From Desulfobacula sp. (lineage in GTDB: Bacteria > Desulfobacterota > Desulfobacteria > Desulfobacterales > Desulfobacteraceae), in NCBI GenBank assembly GCA_023701135.1, contig JAMPXP010000001.1:1-64000 (forward strand): 64,000 bases of DNA. The letters are read 5' to 3'. Both the position numbers and the translations under genes were made by a program. Each line of letters starts with the position of its first letter. Positions within the stretch are counted from its first letter, which is position 1. This document shows, piece by piece, positions 20,786 through 27,741 of this stretch. Below the pieces are notes generated by a model that was given only the letters and a program-made list of their open reading frames with translations, searched no databases and was not told the DNA's origin.

Positions 20786-20838
20786 ACCCCAAGGTCAAAT
20801 ATAGTAAATTCGCCTTTAACAAAAGGGGGTTAAACGAT

Positions 20839-20858
20839 ATTGCACTTGACAATGCAAT
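20839..20858. promoter_or_regulatory. Inverted repeat ATTGCA-N8-TGCAAT, candidate activator site
   Basis: Read directly; upstream of the sigma54-like promoter. Confidence 0.5.
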
Positions 20859-20873
20859 GTTGCGATTTGCAAC
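20859..20873. promoter_or_regulatory. Inverted repeat GTTGC-N5-GCAAC, candidate activator site
   Basis: Near-identical copy at 24011-24025 (13/15). Confidence 0.5.
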
Positions 20874-21001
20874 GAATTTTGATTTTTTTATTTTAAATTC
20901 AATGGATTATCAATTATTGAAGTTCGAAATTCCAGGGTTTTTCCTTGACTTCCTGGAAGTCCGGGAGTAGATATCCGGCAGTTAGAATATGAGGCAAGCC
21001 A

Positions 21002-23005
21002 ATGAAACGTTTCTTTAAAAAAGACCAGGAAGATCTGACCGGCGAAATTGATGAACTAAGACAGGCTGTTCTGGACATCAAAATGCCTGGATCCGTCGAG
21101 CCCATTGTTCTCAAGGAAGTGGACCGGCTTTTTAAAATCAGCCCGTCTTCGGCGGAATACACCATCGGCATCAATTATATTGATTATCTGACCACCCTTC
21201 CCTGGAATCAATTCACCGACGACAACCTGGATATGGACCGGGCCGAAGCCATTCTCAACAAAGATCATTACGGCCTGGACGAGATCAAGGAAAGAATCCT
21301 CGAGCATCTGGCCGTGCGGCAGATGAAGCTGTCCGTAAAAAATTCCGTTCTGATCGTGGATGATGAAAAAATGACCCGCATGAACCTGTCCCATGTCCTT
21401 TCCAAAGAAGGCTATGCGGTTGAAACGGATTCCAGCGGCAGTGATGCCTTGGAAAGACTTTCAGGGAGGCATTTTGACCTGGTCATCACGGATCTTAAAA
21501 TGGACAAGGTGGACGGCCTCATGCTCCTGGACGCGATTAAAAAAAACAGCCCTTCTACCGAAGTCATTATCATTACGGGCTATGCAACGGTTCTGACCGC
21601 CGTGGACGCCATCAAAAGAGGTTCCTTCCATTTTATAGCCAAGCCCCTGAAACTGGATGAAATCCGATCCACCGTGAAAAGCGCCCTGTCCAAAAAAACA
21701 GGGATGAACCATTCAAAAAGCCCGGTCATCTGTTTCACCGGCCCTCCCGGAATTGGAAAAACTTCCCTTGGGCAATCCATTGCCCGGAGCCTGGAACGTA
21801 AATTTGTCCGGATATCCCTTGCCGGCATGAAAGATGAGGCCGATATCCGGGGGCATAGACGGTCCTACGTCGGGGCCCTTTCAGGAAGGATCATCCAGGG
21901 GATCCGGCGGGTGGAATCCGGCAACCCGGTCTTTATGCTGGATGAAATCGATAAAATCGGTCAGGATTTTAAGGGGGACCCGGCCTCGGCCCTGCTTGAA
22001 GTTCTTGATCCCCAGCAGAATTCCCAGTTCATTGATCATTATCTGGATGTCCCCTATGATCTTTCCAGGGTCATGTTCATCGCCACGGCCAATACCGTCA
22101 GCAGGATTCCCCGGCCCCTTCTCGACCGGTTTGAAGTCATTTCCATGTCCGGATATACGGTGGATGAAAAGGTTCATATTGCAGAAAGGCATTTGATTCC
22201 AAAGGCCATTGAGGATTCGGGCCTGACCCGGTTTTCCCTTACATTCACCGAAGAAGCGCTTCGAAAGATGATCCGGGAGCATACCCGGGAGGCAGGGCTA
22301 AGGGAATTTGAAAGAAAAATTTTTTCCGTCTGCAGAAAAATTACCCGGAAACTCGGGAAAAACACCATTGATCCGGATGCTCTGGAAATCACGCCAAAAG
22401 CCGTGGAAGACCTGCTGGGACCAAGCCAGTACCATTTTGAAATTGCAGGCGCCAAGGACAGGATAGGATGTTCAACCGGTCTTGCCTGGACCGAAACCGG
22501 GGGTGAAATCATCTTTGTGGAAGCCACCAAAATGATGGGCACCAACCGGCTGATTTTGACCGGGTCCCTGGGAGATGTCATGAAGGAATCGGCCCAGGCC
22601 GCCTTGAGTTATATCCGGAGCAATACCCAAACCTTCGGGCTTGCCGAGGATTTCTTTCACCAGCAGGATATTCACATCCATGTCCCGGCCGGCGCCATTC
22701 CCAAAGACGGACCATCGGCAGGCCTCACCATTGCCGTCTCGCTCTTGTCGCTACTCAAGGGCAGGCCCTGCAGAAGGGATACGGCCATGACCGGGGAACT
22801 GACCTTAAGCGGAAGAATTCTTCCTGTGGGTGGTATCAAGGAAAAGCTTCTGGCTGCAAAAATGGCCGGGATCAAGACCGTTATTTTCCCTTTAAAGAAC
22901 AAAGGGGAACTGTCAACCCTTCCCGATGATCTTAAAAAAGATATTCATATCATCACGGCCGGCGAACTGGACGAAATCCTGGATCTGGTTCTGAAAGAGG
23001 CCTAA
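21002..23005 (+). CDS. Lon-type ATP-dependent protease with inserted response-regulator receiver domain
   Basis: Lon helical region (LPWNQFTDDNLDMDRAEAILNKDHYGLDEIKERILEHLAV), REC about aa 115-232, AAA+ GPPGIGKTSLG, protease Ser572 (PKDGPSAGLT) and Lys615 (GGIKEKLLAAK). Confidence 0.95.
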   Translation: MKRFFKKDQEDLTGEIDELRQAVLDIKMPGSVEPIVLKEVDRLFKISPSSAEYTIGINYIDYLTTLPWNQFTDDNLDMDRAEAILNKDHYGLDEIKERILEHLAVRQMKLSVKNSVLIVDDEKMTRMNLSHVLSKEGYAVETDSSGSDALERLSGRHFDLVITDLKMDKVDGLMLLDAIKKNSPSTEVIIITGYATVLTAVDAIKRGSFHFIAKPLKLDEIRSTVKSALSKKTGMNHSKSPVICFTGPPGIGKTSLGQSIARSLERKFVRISLAGMKDEADIRGHRRSYVGALSGRIIQGIRRVESGNPVFMLDEIDKIGQDFKGDPASALLEVLDPQQNSQFIDHYLDVPYDLSRVMFIATANTVSRIPRPLLDRFEVISMSGYTVDEKVHIAERHLIPKAIEDSGLTRFSLTFTEEALRKMIREHTREAGLREFERKIFSVCRKITRKLGKNTIDPDALEITPKAVEDLLGPSQYHFEIAGAKDRIGCSTGLAWTETGGEIIFVEATKMMGTNRLILTGSLGDVMKESAQAALSYIRSNTQTFGLAEDFFHQQDIHIHVPAGAIPKDGPSAGLTIAVSLLSLLKGRPCRRDTAMTGELTLSGRILPVGGIKEKLLAAKMAGIKTVIFPLKNKGELSTLPDDLKKDIHIITAGELDEILDLVLKEA

Positions 23006-23027
23006 GTCTCTCGAAAACCTGCAATCT

Positions 23028-23549
23028 TTAAGGGGCGGGTTTTGGTTCGCCCGGTGAGGTCTTCACAACCACAAGGGGAATCCGCAGCTTCTTTTTTATG
23101 GTTTCAATAGTCGAAAGGGAATGTCCTGTCCTGCCAGGTTGATCTGTTGAGGGATCAAAAATCGCCAACACAATATCCTGATGATCGTCAATGTAATGGG
23201 GCAGATCTTTTTCAGGACTGCTGTTGCTGGCGGTCACTTCAAGCACCACCCTGGCATGGCCGGCCTTGATCAGCTCATTTAAGGAATCCGATACCCGGGG
23301 CGAAAATTCTTTCCCCATCATGGGTAAGCCTTCTTCTGCAAAGGCAACCTCTGCAAAGGAATCCTCGAGCAGTTTTCCCAGGCGCCCCACCTTTTTTTTT
23401 GTGGTCGAGAGACACCGGGTGAGACCTTCCTCTTTCACAAACTGAAGAATATTCAGGTCTGCCTGGATTCTTCTGCAAAGCCCCACTGCATATTGAAAAA
23501 CCGAATCCGTGGGAATATTCCCATCGATGGCCAATAGGACTTGTTTCAT
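23028..23549 (-). CDS. Universal stress protein-like
   Basis: MKQVLLAIDGNIPTDSVFQYAVGLCRRIQADLNILQFV...C-terminal IPLVVVKT. Confidence 0.75.
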   Translation of the reverse strand: MKQVLLAIDGNIPTDSVFQYAVGLCRRIQADLNILQFVKEEGLTRCLSTTKKKVGRLGKLLEDSFAEVAFAEEGLPMMGKEFSPRVSDSLNELIKAGHARVVLEVTASNSSPEKDLPHYIDDHQDIVLAIFDPSTDQPGRTGHSLSTIETIKKKLRIPLVVVKTSPGEPKPAP

Positions 23550-23573
23550 ATATCTTACCTCTTATCGGCTCAA

Positions 23574-23753
23574 TTATACCTGCATCCGGGGCCGGTTTTC
23601 CGCCTGCCGGGTGAGGTCTTTTCTGGAATTTTTCTGATTTTTCCGGTTGATTTCCGGCTTCATTACCTTCAGGGCATATTCATGATCGCCCTTTTCAGCA
23701 AACGTAACGGCTACCATAAGATTTTCCAATGTTTTTAACAATCCGATGTTCAT
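23574..23753 (-). CDS. Small hypothetical protein (MNIGLLKTLENLMVAVTFAEKGDHEYAL...)
   Basis: AAGGAG upstream of this start; same strand as the downstream USP gene. Confidence 0.65.
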   Translation of the reverse strand: MNIGLLKTLENLMVAVTFAEKGDHEYALKVMKPEINRKNQKNSRKDLTRQAENRPRMQV

Positions 23754-23797
23754 GAGTCTCTCCTTTTTCATGTCTGTTGAGGTTTAAAACATGGAAT

Positions 23798-23813
23798 AGC
23801 ATATACCGTACCA
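23798..23813 (-). promoter_or_regulatory. Sigma54-like promoter upstream of the small gene/USP unit
   Basis: Minus strand TGGTACGGTATATGCT vs TGGCACG-N4-TTGCW. Confidence 0.6.
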
Positions 23814-24010
23814 ATGGGAGATAAAAACTATTAACCAATTGAAATGTTAGACAATACATCCCCAAAAAAAACTAAAGCACCGGCTGAAACAGGCCGGATC
23901 TTTTATTAAGGGCTCAATCTTGTTTCAATTTGAAATGCAGAGATATGGAAAGCCTTGAATAGGATTAAATTACAACGGGTTAGGCAGGTATTGCAGGATA
24001 AAAACACAGC

Positions 24011-24025
24011 GTTGAGAATTGCAAC
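24011..24025. promoter_or_regulatory. GTTGAGAATTGCAAC, candidate activator site
   Basis: 13/15 identity to GTTGCGATTTGCAAC at 20859-20873; about 200 bp upstream of the sigma54-like promoter at 23798-23813. Confidence 0.4.
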
Positions 24026-24042
24026 GGCGCTTTTTCCGGATA

Positions 24043-24084
24043 GATGTCAGACCTCCCGGTCTTGTTCCCGGGAGGCCTGACATC
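24043..24084. terminator. Long GC-rich hairpin 3' of the SLOG-like gene, no U-tract
   Basis: GATGTCAG-a-CCTCCCGG ... CCGGGAGG-c-CTGACATC. Confidence 0.45.
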
Positions 24085-24090
24085 AGGAAA

Positions 24091-24657
24091 TTAGGAAAAG
24101 GACCTGTTGAAAAGATCCTCAATGGCTGTTCTGCCTTGTTCGGAGAGGTGACGTGTGCCTGTGCCGCAAAAGGTTTTATGGGTGATTGACGGTATCTCCT
24201 GAACCCATTCCCCCTGTTTCCAGATATACCACTCATTGGACTCCTGATCAAAAACACTGACCGGCCGGTTGAAAAATTTTGCCAATTCAACTCCCCAGCC
24301 TGTTCCGCCTTTAACGGTTCCGTCGGCCTGGATAAAGCCCACGGCAAAGACCTGATAACCTTTATTGACCATATGAAAAATGGTCTGAAAGACTTTCCGG
24401 ATCTTATCGGCCTGGGCATACCGCCGTCCCATCCGGACCGATACAATCTCCATGCTGATATTGCCTTTGTTTAATTCCCCATTGCTGAGGAGGCTAATAT
24501 TCTTATTTCTGGAGGGGGTATGGCCTTCAAAGGAAAAATTGATTTCGTTGATTCCGAATTTTTCAGCACATTCTCCAAATGCTTCTTCTGCGCCCTTTAG
24601 TCCTCCGCTGTATAAACTATAGTCTTCATTTCCCATGGTTTTTCCTCTTTTATTCAT
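24091..24657 (-). CDS. SLOG/LOG-like Rossmann-fold protein (predicted)
   Basis: SGGLKGAEEAFGECAEKFG, VKGGTGWGVELAKFFNRPVSVFDQ, GTGTRHLSEQGRTAI. Confidence 0.55.
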   Translation of the reverse strand: MNKRGKTMGNEDYSLYSGGLKGAEEAFGECAEKFGINEINFSFEGHTPSRNKNISLLSNGELNKGNISMEIVSVRMGRRYAQADKIRKVFQTIFHMVNKGYQVFAVGFIQADGTVKGGTGWGVELAKFFNRPVSVFDQESNEWYIWKQGEWVQEIPSITHKTFCGTGTRHLSEQGRTAIEDLFNRSFS

Positions 24658-24806
24658 GATTTTAATAGCCGGTTGGATATCATGGTGATGATACCATGGA
24701 TAACAGAATTCTGAATAGAATTATTTTCAGTCGCTTTTAAAAAAACTTTGATTTAATATTCATTTTATATTACCTGGTGCTTTTGTAAAAAATTGAGAGG
24801 CTTTTC

Positions 24807-25664
24807 ATGAAATTTCAGAAAATGAGCTATTCCATCCCTTGGAATTTATTTTTAATCACCCTGGGCAGCATTATCACCGGTATCGGCCTTAAGGCCATTG
24901 TGATCCCCCACGGAATGATCACCGGCGGTTTTGCGGGAACAGGGCTCCTGATTTACTATTACACCCAATCCCTCACACCGGGAATCTGGTATTTTATTTT
25001 GAATATTCCCGTGTTTATTGCCGGATGGGTTTTCATCAGCAGAAGATTTTTATTTTACAGTCTTTACGGGACCATTGTTCTTACCCTTGTCATGGACCTG
25101 ATCCCCTTTGAAATGCCGGTCAAAGACCTGATGCTGGCCGCCATTGCCGGCGGAACCATCATCGGGGCCGGGTCCGGCATCATCTTTCGCTCCCTGGGGT
25201 CTGCCGGGGGCAATGATATCATCTCCATCATCCTGAACCAGCGATACGGCATCCGCATCGGAACTTATAATTTTTCCTTTAATTTTGTCTTGTTTTTACT
25301 CAGTTTCGGCCTGCTTGAGACCGATATGATCCTGTATTCCATGGCCATGAGTTATATCACCTCCCAGGTCCTGGAATATTTCATGACCCTGTTCAACCAG
25401 AGAAAAATGATTTTTATCATTTCCAACAGCCCGCGAAAGATTGTGAACGAAATTATCAAACAACTCAAACGGGGCGCCACCCTGATCAAAGGGGCAGGGG
25501 CCTATACCGGGGATGAAAAAGAGATCATCCTGACCGTGGTCAACAATTACCAGATCAAGCGGGTTGAGGAAATCGCCTTTAATATTGACCCGGAGGCTTT
25601 TTTAATCACGGAGAACACCTTCAATGTCCTGGGCAAGGGGTTTTCGACGCGGAAGGTGTATTAA
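24807..25664 (+). CDS. YitT family membrane protein (DUF161/DUF2179 type)
   Basis: TM N-terminal half and C-terminal domain KRGATLIKGAGAYTGDEKEIILTVVNNYQIKRVEEIAFNIDPEAFLI. Confidence 0.88.
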   Translation: MKFQKMSYSIPWNLFLITLGSIITGIGLKAIVIPHGMITGGFAGTGLLIYYYTQSLTPGIWYFILNIPVFIAGWVFISRRFLFYSLYGTIVLTLVMDLIPFEMPVKDLMLAAIAGGTIIGAGSGIIFRSLGSAGGNDIISIILNQRYGIRIGTYNFSFNFVLFLLSFGLLETDMILYSMAMSYITSQVLEYFMTLFNQRKMIFIISNSPRKIVNEIIKQLKRGATLIKGAGAYTGDEKEIILTVVNNYQIKRVEEIAFNIDPEAFLITENTFNVLGKGFSTRKVY

Positions 25665-25669
25665 GGAAT

Positions 25670-26716
25670 TTACTCATAGGTGGTGTGGCGGCGGGGATCA
25701 AAGGCTTCCCGGATGCCCTCCCCTATAAAGGTGACGCACATGAGGGTCAGCACAAGGGCCGCCGTCACCGAGGCGGCAATCCACCAGGCTTCCATATTCT
25801 GCCAGCCCTGGGACAGGAGTTCCCCCCAGGAGGGGGTGGGGGCAGGCAGACCGAACCCGAGATAATCCAGGGAAGTCAGGGCCACAATCCCGCCGGAAAC
25901 CGCAAAGGGGGCATAGGTCACAATCACGGAAAGGGTATTGGGTATAATATGCCTGAAGATGATCCTGGCATGGGTGGCACCCATAGAACGGACGGCCAGA
26001 ATGTATTCTTTTTGTTTTTCCTTATAGGTCATGGTTCTCATGACCCAGGTAATGCCGATCCATCCGAAAAACGCCATGATGAGCAAAAGAATCATGAAAC
26101 TCGGGATAAGGATGGATGCAATGATCATGATCACATATAAAAAAGGAATATTGCTCCATATCTCAATGACCCGCTGGAAAATAAGATCGAATTTTCCTCC
26201 GAAATATCCCATGGCGCAACCCAGGCTGATGCCCATGGTATAATTGAAGACTAAAAGAACAAGGGAAAAGACGATGGCGGTCCGGAACCCGTAAACCAGC
26301 CTGGCCAGAATGTCCCGGCCCACATTGTCGGTCCCGAGAAAATGCCTTTCCCTGAAGGAAGGGGCAAAGGGCGGATAGGCATTGATCTTTAAATCGTTTT
26401 CATAGGGATTGTAGGGAACCGGGGGCAGGATCGCAAAATCCGGCCCGCCCTGGTTTTGGAATTTTTCTTTCAGATCCCGGTAACGGGTTTCATATTCATA
26501 CCCGAGGCCGAATTCCGAGCCTTTGATCATTTTGGTGTAGGTGGGGAAATAGAGCCTGCCGTTGTAGTATACCAGAAGGGCCCGTGAATTGATAAACGCT
26601 TCGGCAAAAAGTGAAACAATGATCATGGTCAAAAGCAGGACGAAGGACCAGAAACTTCTTTTGATGGACCGGAACCGCTGGATTTTTTTTATCGTGGCCG
26701 GATTGAAATGCATCAT
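25670..26716 (-). CDS. ABC transporter permease, YejE-like
   Basis: DppC/YejE-type permease with HFLGTDNVGRDILARLVYGFRTAI. Confidence 0.85.
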   Translation of the reverse strand: MMHFNPATIKKIQRFRSIKRSFWSFVLLLTMIIVSLFAEAFINSRALLVYYNGRLYFPTYTKMIKGSEFGLGYEYETRYRDLKEKFQNQGGPDFAILPPVPYNPYENDLKINAYPPFAPSFRERHFLGTDNVGRDILARLVYGFRTAIVFSLVLLVFNYTMGISLGCAMGYFGGKFDLIFQRVIEIWSNIPFLYVIMIIASILIPSFMILLLIMAFFGWIGITWVMRTMTYKEKQKEYILAVRSMGATHARIIFRHIIPNTLSVIVTYAPFAVSGGIVALTSLDYLGFGLPAPTPSWGELLSQGWQNMEAWWIAASVTAALVLTLMCVTFIGEGIREAFDPRRHTTYE

Positions 26717-27741
26717 TTAAACCTCACCCGGGGATCCACCAGGGCCACGCAGAGGTCCGAGAGAATATTTCCCAGGAGGAAAAGCAGGGATGAAATCACC
26801 AGGATTCCCATGACCACGGGGTAATCCCGGTCCAGGATGGATTCATAGCCCAGGAGCCCCATGCCGTCGATATTGAAGACTTTTTCAATAAGAAAGGACC
26901 CGGTCAAAAGGATGGAGATATTGTTTCCGAAACTGGTGGCGATGGGGATGAGGCTGTTCTGCAAGGCATGGGTGAATACGGCCCGCTCAAAGGACAGCCC
27001 CTTGGCCAGGGCCGTCCTCACATAATCGGAAGACAAATGGTCCATGAGGGTGTTTTTCATCAAGAGGGTCATGACGGTGAAGGATCCGATGACATAGGCA
27101 ATGAGGGGCAGAAACGTATGCCAGAGGATGTCTTTAAGTTTTTCAAACAGGCTCATTTTGTCAAAAAACTCGGATACAAGGCCGCCCAGGGGAAAAATAT
27201 CATACCGGGATGCGAACAGGACCAGCATGAAAATCCCGGCCACCCAGCCGGGGATGGCATAGCCCGTGAAAATGAGGATGGAGCTGATATTGTCAAACCC
27301 GGTCCTGTGGCGGACGGCCTTGGCCATGCCCAGGGGAATGCAGATGCCGTAGATCATGAAAAGGCTCAGGATACCGAAATACAGGGATACGGGAATTTTT
27401 TCCAGGATCATGTCCCGGACCGGGTCCTGGTATCGGGTGGAAATTCCCAGGTCACCCCGGACCACCTTGGAGAGCCAGATAAGGTAACTTGTGAGCAAAG
27501 GCTTGTCAAAGCCGTAATAGGCCTTGAGTCTGGCAATCTGCTCTTCGGAAAGGGGCTGGCCCGAACCCCGGGACATGCCGGAAGCCGAGCCGGCTTGACC
27601 GGCCTGCATGGCACGGGTCTCGGAGATGATGCGTTCAATGGGGCCGCCGGGCACAAAACGAGTGATGGTAAACACCATGACGGTGATACCGATAAAGGTC
27701 GGTATCACCAGGAGCAATCGTCTTATGAAATAGGCGGTCAT
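26713..27741 (-). CDS. ABC transporter permease, YejB-like
   Basis: MTAYFIRRLLLVIPTFIGITVMVF, DppB-type; 4-nt overlaps with both neighbours. Confidence 0.86.
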   Translation of the reverse strand: MTAYFIRRLLLVIPTFIGITVMVFTITRFVPGGPIERIISETRAMQAGQAGSASGMSRGSGQPLSEEQIARLKAYYGFDKPLLTSYLIWLSKVVRGDLGISTRYQDPVRDMILEKIPVSLYFGILSLFMIYGICIPLGMAKAVRHRTGFDNISSILIFTGYAIPGWVAGIFMLVLFASRYDIFPLGGLVSEFFDKMSLFEKLKDILWHTFLPLIAYVIGSFTVMTLLMKNTLMDHLSSDYVRTALAKGLSFERAVFTHALQNSLIPIATSFGNNISILLTGSFLIEKVFNIDGMGLLGYESILDRDYPVVMGILVISSLLFLLGNILSDLCVALVDPRVRFK

